Assembly: GCA_910588975.1 (NCBI GenBank) | Contig: CAJUSE010000035.1 | Location: 1-17,470 of the forward strand | DNA: 17,470 nt | Source of the DNA: an uncultured Oscillospiraceae bacterium | GTDB taxonomy: Bacteria > Bacillota > Clostridia > Oscillospirales > Oscillospiraceae | Reading direction: 5' to 3' | Part shown: piece after piece, positions 1-5,046 of the stretch | Layout: the number at the start of each line of letters is the position of its first letter | Numbering within the stretch: the stretch's first letter is position 1 | Made by a program: the position numbers and the translations under genes | The notes under the pieces: generated by a model | The model's input: the letters and a program-made list of their open reading frames with translations, nothing else | Database searches by the model: none | Told to the model about the DNA's origin: nothing

Positions 1-69
1 GAGCAGGTGCCCGCCAAGCTCCGTGAGGAGGTGGAGGGCATCCTGGAGGCCCTGGAGGTCAAGGTCTAA
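1..69 (+). CDS. C-terminal end of an unidentified upstream gene (partial)
   Basis: The first 69 bases are open in frame 1 and end in TAA. They encode a 22-residue acidic, helical-looking tail (EQVPAKLREEVEGILEALEV, then KV). The gene starts outside the window. An intrinsic terminator follows within 20 bases, so this is the last gene of its unit. Its position just before a lysis cassette would suit a tail or other virion gene, but nothing in 22 residues proves that. Confidence 0.6.
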   Translation, partial: EQVPAKLREEVEGILEALEVKV

Positions 70-84
70 GGACCGGCGCAAAGA

Positions 85-118
85 GGCCGCTCCCGTTATC
101 GGGGGCGGCCTTCTGCGT
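85..118 (+). terminator. Intrinsic terminator after the upstream (probably virion) unit
   Basis: An 11-bp stem, GGCCGCTCCCG (85-95) with CGGGGGCGGCC (100-110), has one G-T pair and a TTAT loop. A short, imperfect T-rich tract (TTCTGCGTT) follows. The stem is strong but the tail is weak, so partial read-through into the lysis genes is likely; no other clear promoter is visible before position 165. Confidence 0.7.
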
Positions 119-164
119 TACTGAGAAACCCAAAATCGCTATCAAAACAGGAGGAAATGTAGTT

Positions 165-602
165 GTGAACGTCCAAGAGCTTTTGGCTGGCGGGGGCGGT
201 CTGCTTCTGGTCATGATGACCCTGGTACAGATCGCCCCCGTCAAAGTGAACCCCTGGTCCTGGATGGCAAGAGCCATCGGCCGGGCCATCAATGCCGAGG
301 TCATCAAGAAACTGGATGCCCATATCACCATGGATGACCGGCGATGTGCTGATGGGCACCGGGCCCGTATCCTGCACTTCAACAATGAGCTGCTTCGGGA
401 CATCGACCACACCAAGGAGGAGTTCACCGAGGTGTTGGCTGAGATAGATGCCTATGAGCTGTATTGCCGAGAACACCCGGAGTACCCGAACAACCGGGCG
501 GTCCTGGCGATTAAGAATATCCAGGAGGTCTACATGGAGCGGTTGAAGCTGCATGACTTCCTTCAGGAAAGCAGCGCAGCGAGGCAGGAGCAGTCGCCAT
601 GA
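165..602 (+). CDS. Small membrane-anchored protein of the phage lysis module
   Basis: A 145-residue protein starting at GTG. AGGAGG at 149-154 sits 10 bases upstream, and the nearer ATG at 157 runs straight into a stop, so GTG 165 is the start. Residues 6-24 are a Gly/Leu-rich hydrophobic stretch, followed by an aromatic segment (NPWSWMARAIGRAIN, about 29-43) that could lie at the membrane surface. The rest is a charged helical domain with EHPEYPNNRAV near residue 105. I recognise the overall pattern from Firmicutes phages, where such a protein precedes the holin and endolysin, but know of no defined biochemical role. It overlaps the next gene by 4 bases (ATGA), which implies translational coupling. 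Confidence 0.8.
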   Translation: MNVQELLAGGGGLLLVMMTLVQIAPVKVNPWSWMARAIGRAINAEVIKKLDAHITMDDRRCADGHRARILHFNNELLRDIDHTKEEFTEVLAEIDAYELYCREHPEYPNNRAVLAIKNIQEVYMERLKLHDFLQESSAARQEQSP

Positions 603-1015
603 AGATGATCCTGATTGCCGCCGGCGCCCTGGTGGTCGGCATCGCCCTGGGCGTCATCTACTGCGAGGCCACCTACCGCCACCTACGGAAGCGTCTGAGG
701 GAGCTGCGGGCGGGCTGCCAGCGCCCCAGCATCCTCCGCTCAGTGACCAGGATGCTCTTCGTCACCACGCAGGTGTCGGCCCTGGTATGGGTCTTTACCA
801 GCTATGGCATCGCCATCTACTCCACCATCCGGCTGGAACAGGTCTACACAATGGCCGAGCTGTCCGAGCCGGCCATCCATACCATCCTGGGCGTCGGCGT
901 CCTGAAGGTGTTGGAGAACATCTTCGAGCACAATGAAGGGCCGGTGTTCGGCACAAATGCGGCAGGAGGGATCCCACCCATCTCCGAAGAGGAAGAAATC
1001 GACGAAGGAGGATGA
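599..1015 (+). CDS. Small membrane protein of the lysis module, possibly holin-like
   Basis: A 138-residue protein with a hydrophobic N-terminus (about residues 3-22), a basic cytoplasmic-looking loop (about 26-48, rich in Arg) and a second hydrophobic segment (about 51-77). A less hydrophobic helix follows (about 91-108). The C-terminus is acidic (EEEEIDEGG). The start overlaps the previous stop as ATGA. Two to three membrane helices, small size and a place directly before the endolysin fit an accessory holin, antiholin or spanin-like role, but no family signature settles which. The dedicated holin is more likely the gene at 2134. The stop lies inside the ribosome binding site region of the endolysin gene. 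Confidence 0.75.
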   Translation: MKMILIAAGALVVGIALGVIYCEATYRHLRKRLRELRAGCQRPSILRSVTRMLFVTTQVSALVWVFTSYGIAIYSTIRLEQVYTMAELSEPAIHTILGVGVLKVLENIFEHNEGPVFGTNAAGGIPPISEEEEIDEGG

Positions 1016-1017
1016 CT

Positions 1018-2115
1018 ATGAACAAGAAACCCGTCTCCTATCTCCAGACAGACGCCCGCTGGAAGAATAAGCCCTACCGGGTCAAGGGCGAGAACGCTAC
1101 CATCGGCGGCTCCGGCTGCGGGCCCACCGCCGCCGCCATGCTGATTGAGACCATCACGGGCAAGAAGTTCACCCCGGAGGACGCCTGTAACTGGTCCATG
1201 GCCCACGGCTACAAGGCTCTGGGCAACGGAACCTACTACGGCTACTTCAAGCCCCAGTTCGCCGAGTTCGGCATCGACTGCGATATGCTTAACTGGACGA
1301 AGACCTACGGCAAGCCGGACCACGCCAACCACAAGAAGGTCGAGGAGATGCTGAAGCAGGGATACTACTTCATCGCTCTGATGCTGAAGGGGCTCTGGAC
1401 CACCGGCGGCCACTTTGTCGTCCTGTGGTGGCAGGACGGAAAGGTCCGCATCAACGACCCGGCCAGCACCAAGGATGCCCGCCTGAACGGGGACATCCAG
1501 ACCTTCCGCAGCCAGTGTGCCTACTACTGGTGGGTGGACGCCCGGAAGTTCAACGGGTACGGCACCGCCGTAAAGCCCCCGGTCGCCTCCAGCGGCACCC
1601 CGGCTACTGGTTCCGCCCCGTCTCTCGGCCTGAAGGTCGGCGACATCGTTGAGTTCACCGGGACCACGCATTATTACAGCGCCAACGCCAGCAAGCCCGC
1701 CACCTGCAAGCCCGGACAGGCCAAGGTCACGCAGCTCTACAACGGCAAGCACCCGTACCAGCTCATCGCCGTCAAGGGCGGCGGCTCTACGGTCTACGGC
1801 TGGGTGGATGAGAAGGACATCCAGCACCCGGCCTTGACCGCCATCGACAAGCTGGCGAAGCTGGGCGTCATCAACTCCCCGGACTACTGGAAGCAGACCG
1901 TCTCCGGCAACAAGGTCAAGCACCTGGACATCCTGTTCACGAAGTCGGCGGCGAAGATCAGCAAGACCGGCACCCGCACCGCCACCCCGGAGGACGGTAT
2001 TGCCTCCCTGGTGTCCGCCGGCGTCATCGACACGCCGGACTACTGGAAGTCCAACTACAAAGGCTACCCCAGCCTGGGCGAGCTGCTATGCGCTCTGGGC
2101 GGGGCAGTCAAATGA
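1018..2115 (+). CDS. Endolysin: C39-like cysteine peptidase with SH3-like region
   Basis: A 365-residue protein predicted to cut peptidoglycan cross-bridges or stem peptides at lysis. The N-terminal third resembles the C39-like papain fold: the nucleophile is Cys34 in GSGCGPTAAAML, the general base His132 in TGGHFVVLWW, and the third residue Asp147 in INDPAS. A Pro/Ser/Thr/Ala linker (about 183-202) leads to an SH3-like wall-binding region (about 203-270, beginning SLGLKVGDIVEF). The C-terminus holds two similar units, LGVINSPDYWK and AGVIDTPDYWK, about 50 residues apart. AAGGAGG at 1005-1011 abuts an ATG at 1012 but lies 6 bases from ATG 1018, so the latter is chosen. There is no signal peptide, as expected for a holin-dependent endolysin. 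Peptidase class is fairly sure; bond specificity cannot be read. Confidence 0.85.
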   Translation: MNKKPVSYLQTDARWKNKPYRVKGENATIGGSGCGPTAAAMLIETITGKKFTPEDACNWSMAHGYKALGNGTYYGYFKPQFAEFGIDCDMLNWTKTYGKPDHANHKKVEEMLKQGYYFIALMLKGLWTTGGHFVVLWWQDGKVRINDPASTKDARLNGDIQTFRSQCAYYWWVDARKFNGYGTAVKPPVASSGTPATGSAPSLGLKVGDIVEFTGTTHYYSANASKPATCKPGQAKVTQLYNGKHPYQLIAVKGGGSTVYGWVDEKDIQHPALTAIDKLAKLGVINSPDYWKQTVSGNKVKHLDILFTKSAAKISKTGTRTATPEDGIASLVSAGVIDTPDYWKSNYKGYPSLGELLCALGGAVK

Positions 2116-2133
2116 TTTTAGGAGGTACTCGCA

Positions 2134-2466
2134 ATGGAAAGCATCATCCAGAACATCCCCGTCGTCATCTCCATCATCCTGCCCGTGGTGCTGGCCCTCG
2201 TGATCGTCACGAACATCATCGTCGATGTTCTGAAGGGCCTGACCTGGAAGAAGCTGCCCACCAACGTCCTGGCGTTCCTCGTCGCCATGGCCGTGACGCT
2301 GGTTGCCTTTTTCGCCATGTGCCAGATCGTCGGCATCCCGGTCACATGGTACATGGTGGTCGGCGCCATCGTCCTGGGCTTCTTCGTCTGCTTCGCCGCT
2401 ATGTATGGGTTCGATAAGCTGAAGCAGACTATGGAGCAGTTCAACACCATCCGGCAGAATAAATGA
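2134..2466 (+). CDS. Phage holin with three predicted membrane helices
   Basis: A 110-residue, very hydrophobic protein. Helices are predicted at about 8-30, 43-65 and 70-90, separated by a short basic loop (KGLTWKKLPTN). The C-terminus is charged (FDKLKQTMEQFNTIRQNK). Three helices in about 110 residues with a charged tail is the usual plan of class I holins, which permeabilise the membrane so that the endolysin reaches the wall. The gene follows the endolysin by 18 bases with AGGAGGT upstream. It is the last gene of the lysis unit, closed by the terminator at 2472. Function is assigned from topology and neighbourhood, not from a sequence signature. Confidence 0.8.
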   Translation: MESIIQNIPVVISIILPVVLALVIVTNIIVDVLKGLTWKKLPTNVLAFLVAMAVTLVAFFAMCQIVGIPVTWYMVVGAIVLGFFVCFAAMYGFDKLKQTMEQFNTIRQNK

Positions 2467-2471
2467 CACCT

Positions 2472-2507
2472 GCGCCCCTTGGCCTTCGGGCTGGGGGGCG
2501 CTTTTTT
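2472..2507 (+). terminator. Strong intrinsic terminator closing the lysis unit
   Basis: GCGCCCC (2472-2478) pairs with GGGGCGC (2495-2501), and the stem continues through wobble pairs to a C(TTCG)G tetraloop at 2485-2488, an exceptionally stable loop. Six T residues follow (2502-2507). This marks the end of the lysis transcript. Confidence 0.93.
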
Positions 2508-2646
2508 CGTTTCTGGGATAATCGCTGCATCCCGGAAGCTAAACTGCATCCTGTTTTGTAGTATTTGCTAACATCCAACTTTTTTGAAGTAAACCAGTTA
2601 AATTTTGCAGAAATCGTATGCTTTTCCAACGGGAAAAACTGGGAAA

Positions 2647-2674
2647 TCGACGTTAAGCCGCCTACCCATATACT
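2647..2674 (+). promoter_or_regulatory. Weak candidate promoter (P0) for the small RNA
   Basis: TATACT (2669-2674) matches the -10 consensus at five of six positions. The best -35 is poor (TCGACG 2647-2652, 16-base spacer). A half of the phage dyad (CCGTAG, 2692-2697) follows. This is only suggestive. Confidence 0.25.
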
Positions 2675-2680
2675 TATACC

Positions 2681-2847
2681 CCTGAAAGTAACCGTAGCTC
2701 AAAAGGCTTCTAAATGAGTTTTAAGGCAGTCCCCCCAGAACGGACAAAAAAGGGCGGTATTTCCGTCCATCACGGACGCCCATCGGTCCGCCTGGAACAA
2801 GACATCCCCCTCTCCGGTCAGCAATCGCCGGGGAGGGGGATTTTTTT
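2681..2847 (+). ncRNA. Candidate small non-coding RNA ending in an intrinsic terminator
   Basis: Between the weak promoter at 2647-2674 and the terminator at 2804-2847 lies about 165 bases with pairing potential and no plausible gene. GGCGG (2753-2757) can close with CCGCC (2788-2792) around an inner hairpin CGTCC (2764-2768) / GGACG (2774-2778). CGGAC (2741-2745) and GTCCG (2786-2790) offer an alternative fold. The one open frame, starting at ATG 2714, has no ribosome binding site and runs through the terminator. A terminator this strong needs a transcript to stop, and the lysis transcript should already have ended at 2507. The start position is a guess. Confidence 0.35.
2804..2847 (+). terminator. 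Strong intrinsic terminator in the gene-free region
   Basis: ATCCCCCTCTCCGG (2804-2817) pairs with CCGGGGAGGGGGAT (2828-2841), giving 14 bp with a single wobble pair and a 10-base loop. T residues run from 2841 to 2847. It serves no protein gene that I can see, so it either ends a small RNA or backs up the terminator at 2472. Confidence 0.9.
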
Positions 2848-3013
2848 CGTTTTGCCGCCTCTACACCAACCAAAAGGCCAAAAGCCCTCTATTATTGAAA
2901 TACAGCCGTGAAAAACCGTCCTATGGGTCCCGGCCAACAAACTACCCTACCAAAGGCAAACGTGTCCCAGGTGGCCTTAAAACGGCCTCTACGGGCACCT
3001 GTTACCTATATAA

Positions 3014-3027
3014 TTACGTTGACGTAG
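3014..3027. promoter_or_regulatory. Upstream dyad operator of P1
   Basis: TTAC-GTTGAC-GTAG is an inverted repeat (TACG-N4-CGTA core). Its centre lies 69.5 bp before the first base of the P1 -10 box. The same motif recurs at the matching position of P2 and P3. Confidence 0.7.
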
Positions 3028-3042
3028 ATAATGAAAAATTTT

Positions 3043-3056
3043 TTACGAAATCGTAA
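3043..3056. promoter_or_regulatory. Middle dyad operator of P1, next to the -35
   Basis: TTAC-GAAATC-GTAA lies within a longer palindrome, TTTTTACGA-AA-TCGTAAAAA (3040-3059). Its centre is 40.5 bp before the -10 box and 29 bp from the upstream dyad. At P2 and P3 only the right half (ATCGTAA) is kept at the matching place. Confidence 0.65.
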
Positions 3057-3065
3057 AAATAACGC

Positions 3066-3095
3066 TGGACAAAGGATTTGCCCCTGTGGTACACT
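3066..3095 (+). promoter_or_regulatory. Promoter P1 of the long accessory operon
   Basis: TGGACA (3066-3071), an 18-base spacer and TACACT (3090-3095) preceded by TG one base upstream (extended -10, TGGTACACT). Transcription should begin near 3102. The extended -10 and the bases just after it match P2 and P3. It drives the gene at 3160 and, without a visible terminator, those beyond it. Confidence 0.8.
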
Positions 3096-3118
3096 TTAAT
3101 CATGAAACAACCAAAAAC

Positions 3119-3132
3119 CTACGGAACCGTAG
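3119..3132. promoter_or_regulatory. Downstream dyad operator of P1
   Basis: CTAC-GGAACC-GTAG is a near-perfect palindrome centred 35.5 bp after the first base of the -10, thus about +24 from the likely start. It would also fold as a short hairpin in the leader RNA, but the identical motif upstream of the promoter argues for a DNA site. Confidence 0.7.
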
Positions 3133-3159
3133 AAAATCTAATGCCGGGAGGAAATGAAT

Positions 3160-3438
3160 ATGAAAACCCCGAACATCGCCGTCAACCGCCGCTGGTCCGG
3201 TATGAGCGTCCGCCAGACCTGCATCAAGCACGACCTCTACACCTGTGGGGACAACGAGGACTACGAGCATATGCTCAACTGGGTGGAACGCCTCTACCCG
3301 AACACCGAGAACCTGTACTTCATCGCCGAGGACATCCAGAAGCACAGCAAGGACCAGACCATCACGAACGTCATGTACCTGCTGGAGAAGGACGCCGTGA
3401 CCACCACCTTCGAGATCGACGGCCGGGATGACATCTGA
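3160..3438 (+). CDS. Hypothetical phage protein, first gene after P1
   Basis: A 92-residue protein that I do not recognise. GGGAGG (3146-3151) is only 2 bases from ATG 3154 but 8 from ATG 3160, so the second ATG is taken. The N-terminus is basic with an aromatic (VNRRWSGMSVRQTC); the middle is acidic and tyrosine-rich (TCGDNEDYEHMLNWVERLY); the end is acidic. It contains two cysteines but no zinc motif, and no membrane segment or signal peptide. As the promoter-proximal gene it would be made early and in quantity once P1 fires, as is typical of small host-takeover proteins, but this is position-based inference. Confidence 0.75.
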   Translation: MKTPNIAVNRRWSGMSVRQTCIKHDLYTCGDNEDYEHMLNWVERLYPNTENLYFIAEDIQKHSKDQTITNVMYLLEKDAVTTTFEIDGRDDI

Positions 3439-3467
3439 GCCCACGGAACAGAAAGGAGACAACAGTA

Positions 3468-3707
3468 ATGAAAGAGCAAATCGAGAGCCGGATTGAGAAC
3501 CTGAAGAAGACCCTGAGCTGGAAAGAGGATGAGCTGGAGCAGAGCCGGTTGGGTCTCGTTGAGAGGGCCAGCAAATGCTCCGCCGCAGAGATTGCCCACG
3601 GCTGGTTGGAGAGCGACATCGACACCATCGGCCGGGAGTTCGAGGAGGTCAAGAGCCTCCGTGACCAGATTGCCCTACTGGAATACATCCTGAAGAATGA
3701 TAAGTAA
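3468..3707 (+). CDS. Small coiled-coil protein upstream of the type II hammerhead
   Basis: A 79-residue, highly charged, almost wholly helical protein. Heptad-like spacing of Leu/Ile runs through residues 1-35 (KEQIESRIENLKKTLSWKED) and again at about 50-75 (FEEVKSLRDQIALLEYIL), pointing to a coiled coil. AAAGGAG at 3451-3457 precedes the ATG. The family is not recognised. Its TAA stop ends at 3707, and the hammerhead ribozyme begins on the next base, so self-cleavage would give this gene's message a 3' end about 23 bases past the stop, capped by the GC-rich stem III hairpin. Confidence 0.8.
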   Translation: MKEQIESRIENLKKTLSWKEDELEQSRLGLVERASKCSAAEIAHGWLESDIDTIGREFEEVKSLRDQIALLEYILKNDK

Positions 3708-3765
3708 GCCGAAACGGGCTACGGCCCGTCGCCGGGAACTGCCCCACCCGGCCTGATGATGGCAG
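3708..3765 (+). ncRNA. Type II hammerhead self-cleaving ribozyme (circularly permuted)
   Basis: The conserved parts appear in type II order. GAAA (3711-3714) is followed by stem III CGGGC (3715-3719)/GCCCG (3724-3728) with a TACG loop. Then come T3729 and C3730, completing the GTC triplet; the cut is predicted between 3730 and 3731. Stem I is GCCGGG (3731-3736)/CCCGGC (3747-3752), followed directly by the core CTGATGA (3753-3759). Stem II is open and short: GCC (3708-3710) with GGC (3761-3763), T3760 unpaired. The stem I loop contains CTGCC (3739-3743), complementary to GGCAG (3761-3765), a possible pseudoknot competing with or replacing stem II. The core and both stems match without mismatch; the weak stem II is the main doubt. 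It fills the gap between two genes. Confidence 0.82.
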
Positions 3766-3783
3766 GGCAAAGGAGGAAGCAAC

Positions 3784-3951
3784 ATGACGAGGATGTACTG
3801 CCCGTATTGCGGCAAGCTGCTGGAAGAGGGCTGTGAGTGCGAGCGTCTCGTAGCCGAGGATTACGAGGCCATGGTAGAAGAGCTGGAGGAACGTCAGCTC
3901 CGTACCGCATACCAGCAGGATTTGATTGACCTGTACCGCTTCGAGCGGTGA
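3784..3951 (+). CDS. Zinc-ribbon microprotein downstream of the type II hammerhead
   Basis: A 55-residue protein. The N-terminus carries CPYCG (Cys6, Cys9) and then CECE (Cys17, Cys19), a compact four-cysteine zinc-binding set. An acidic helix follows (DYEAMVEELEERQLR) with a tyrosine-rich end. AAGGAGG at 3770-3776 is followed 7 bases later by the ATG. Ribozyme cleavage at 3730 would leave this gene's message with a 5'-hydroxyl end and a 6-bp hairpin (3731-3752) ahead of its ribosome binding site. The zinc fold is well supported by spacing; the partner (nucleic acid or protein) cannot be told. Confidence 0.8.
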   Translation: MTRMYCPYCGKLLEEGCECERLVAEDYEAMVEELEERQLRTAYQQDLIDLYRFER

Positions 3952-3970
3952 GCGAGAAAGGAGAATCGTG

Positions 3971-4399
3971 ATGAACAAGCAGTTCACCTACAATCCGGTG
4001 GTCCTGGTCGAGATGGCGCAGGAATATTTGGAGGCGGAACGTAGCTACCGTGACTTCGTCGCCCAGCACAAGAACCAGTACGGCAGCCTCGTTCTGGGCT
4101 CCACCGATGACAGGGTTAGCTACTGGGTCAAGGATAAGGAAAGTTCCTGTACCGGCTCGGCCCTCAGTACCGCTTGCCGGCTCGTCGGCGCCGATGTGAA
4201 CACCGTCATCGCAACGGCGAAGGCCATGAACCGCTTTGAGAAGCGGGAACGCTGGCAGGTCTGCGCTCACCTTCCCACTGGCTGGTGTTCACGGTGCGGT
4301 GAGTATGGCGAGGATCGGGTTCGGCGCTTCTTCGCTTCCAGGGAGTGGGACGCCGATTACTTCCAAAGCACCGGCCGTCGCCACCCCTGGGCGGCCTGA
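3971..4399 (+). CDS. Hypothetical phage protein of 142 residues
   Basis: Starts at ATG 3971 with AAAGGAG just upstream (3957-3963). The N-terminal half is helical and acidic with aromatics (VVLVEMAQEYLEAERSYRDF). A central WVKDKESSCTGSALSTACRL segment follows, then a C-terminal part with WQVCAHLPTGWCSRCGEYG (about 112-130), three cysteines in zinc-like spacing. The extreme C-terminus is basic and aromatic. I do not recognise the family. A short GC hairpin overlaps the stop codon (TGGGC/GCCCA, 4388-4404), but no T-run follows, so transcription from P1 probably continues through P2. Confidence 0.78.
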   Translation: MNKQFTYNPVVLVEMAQEYLEAERSYRDFVAQHKNQYGSLVLGSTDDRVSYWVKDKESSCTGSALSTACRLVGADVNTVIATAKAMNRFEKRERWQVCAHLPTGWCSRCGEYGEDRVRRFFASREWDADYFQSTGRRHPWAA

Positions 4400-4428
4400 G
4401 CCCACCCCCCAATTTCTGCGCCCAAATC

Positions 4429-4442
4429 CTACGAGAACGAAG
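4429..4442. promoter_or_regulatory. Upstream dyad operator of P2 (one mismatch)
   Basis: CTAC-GAGAAC-GAAG differs from the YTAC-N6-GTAG pattern at one base. Its centre is 68.5 bp before the P2 -10 box, the same distance as at P3. AAATC and GATTT flank it symmetrically. Confidence 0.6.
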
Positions 4443-4460
4443 ATTTGAAAAATATTTTTT

Positions 4461-4509
4461 CAAAATCGTAATTTTTCGATTGACGCTCGAAGTATCCCGG
4501 TGGTACACT
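4461..4509 (+). repeat. 49-base direct repeat, copy A (promoter P2)
   Basis: These 49 bases are identical to 11331-11379. They span the half dyad ATCGTAA, a TTCGA-N7-TCGAA dyad around the -35, the spacer and the -10 box. The surrounding AT-rich tract upstream is similar but not identical. Confidence 0.95.
4480..4509 (+). promoter_or_regulatory. Promoter P2, internal to the accessory operon
   Basis: TTGACG (4480-4485), an 18-base spacer and TACACT (4504-4509) with an extended TG. An A/T-rich block lies upstream (4446-4460). TTCGA (4475-4479) and TCGAA (4487-4491) form a second inverted repeat across the -35. The half operator ATCGTAA ends at 4471. Start expected near 4516. Confidence 0.85.
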
Positions 4510-4532
4510 ATCATCATCAAACAAAACAAATC

Positions 4533-4546
4533 CTACGAAGTGGTAG
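4533..4546. promoter_or_regulatory. Downstream dyad operator of P2
   Basis: CTAC-GAAGTG-GTAG, extended to TCCTAC/GTAGGA, is centred 35.5 bp after the first base of the P2 -10 box, exactly as at P1 and P3. It is 104 bp from the upstream dyad. Confidence 0.7.
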
Positions 4547-4582
4547 GAAGATGACAGGCCGATGAGCCGGGAGGTAATTGAC

Positions 4583-4801
4583 ATGATGGAAAAGCTGGAG
4601 CGGCTGGATAGCTGGTACGGAAGACTGAGCGACATCACTGAGGAGCTGACCGAGATGGGCTTCGACGTGCTGGAAGCCAACGCCGAGTGCATCGACGTAG
4701 CCTTCGAGGAGGACGGAGACGATGTTCACGTCGTCATCTACCTGGGCGGAACGCAGAACACCATCACCATCAACGGATTTGAAGAAGTTTACAGGGGGTA
4801 A
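4583..4801 (+). CDS. Small acidic hypothetical protein, first gene after P2
   Basis: A 72-residue protein. GGGAGG (4569-4574) lies inside the longer frame that begins at 4562 and 8 bases before ATG 4583, so the start is placed at 4583. The N-terminal half is a helix (MMEKLERLDSWYGRLSDITE); the C-terminal half looks like beta strands (VLEANAECIDVAFEEDGDD, then VHVVIYLGGTQNTITING). It is strongly acidic, compatible with a small inhibitor or a DNA mimic, but there is no family match that I recognise. It ends 5 bases before the next start. Confidence 0.78.
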   Translation: MMEKLERLDSWYGRLSDITEELTEMGFDVLEANAECIDVAFEEDGDDVHVVIYLGGTQNTITINGFEEVYRG

Positions 4802-4806
4802 GAGAA

Positions 4807-5046
4807 ATGAACGGTATTTATGAGATGAAGGGCATTACCGAGGAAATGACTGATTTGGAACAGGCCGACAAGTTCTGGTCCAATGCAAGGGAGCGGGTAA
4901 TGCTTATCGCTGAGGCCAACTGCTTCCCCCTCTCCCTTGAAGAGCACGACGATTCGTTCCTGTATGACCTGTACGACAACGGCGACTACATCCCCACCGG
5001 CGAGGAAATCACCACGGCCATCAGGGAGTACCTGGACCTCTGCTGA
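4807..5046 (+). CDS. Small acidic hypothetical protein upstream of the type I hammerhead
   Basis: A 79-residue acidic protein with AGGGGG (4793-4798) eight bases upstream. The N-terminus is a helical stretch (EMKGITEEMTDLEQADKFW); the end contains LYDLYDNGDYIPTGEEITTA. No cysteine pair, membrane segment or signal peptide. Not recognised. The TGA stop ends at 5046, and stem I of the type I hammerhead starts two bases later, mirroring the stop-ribozyme arrangement at 3707. Cleavage at 5130 would leave this message ending in the folded ribozyme. Confidence 0.8.
   Translation: MNGIYEMKGITEEMTDLEQADKFWSNARERVMLIAEANCFPLSLEEHDDSFLYDLYDNGDYIPTGEEITTAIREYLDLC

Larger units (their letters stand above)
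2508..3159 (+). other. Gene-free 650-base region between the lysis and accessory units
   Basis: No open frame here has both a ribosome binding site and plausible protein composition. The left part (2540-2640) is AT-rich with a small hairpin (TTTTCC 2622-2627 with GGAAAA 2632-2637). The middle carries a weak -10-like box (2669), folded segments and a strong terminator (2804-2847), listed separately as a candidate small RNA. From 2850 to about 3000 I see no feature. From 3000 onward lie promoter P1 and its three dyads. A TATAAT at 3009-3014 overlaps the first dyad but lacks a matching -35. Confidence 0.7.

Noticed and set aside
844..1923. Long minus-strand open frame (359 codons) opposite the endolysin
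   Set aside because: It is antisense to a gene with clear catalytic motifs, lacks a ribosome binding site, and has the Val/Gly/Ala-rich composition typical of the shadow of GC-rich codons.
2525..2539. CTGCATCCCGGAAGC, one mismatch from CTGCTTCCCGGAAGC at 17448-17462
   Set aside because: Both copies lie in non-coding sequence, but a 14-of-15 match between two places in 17 kb is expected several times by chance, so it is not counted as a repeat.
2441..2629. Minus-strand open frame over the terminator after the holin
   Set aside because: It crosses the terminator hairpin, has no ribosome binding site, and low-quality composition.
2714..2911. 65-codon open frame in the gene-free region
   Set aside because: No ribosome binding site before ATG 2714, composition unlike a folded protein, and it runs through a strong intrinsic terminator at 2804-2847.
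3102..3150. ATG at the likely P1 start site as a leaderless gene
   Set aside because: The matching position at P2 is ATC, the P3 frame stops after 17 codons, and the downstream gene at 3160 has its own good ribosome binding site in another frame.
3692..3714. CTGAAGA before GAAA as a type I arrangement of the first hammerhead
   Set aside because: The bases between CTGAAGA and GAAA do not form stem II and no stem I closes it; the CTGATGA at 3753 fits with perfect stems.
4388..4404. TGGGC/GCCCA hairpin at the stop of the gene ending at 4399, as a terminator
   Set aside because: The stem is only 5 bp and is followed by a C-run, not T residues.
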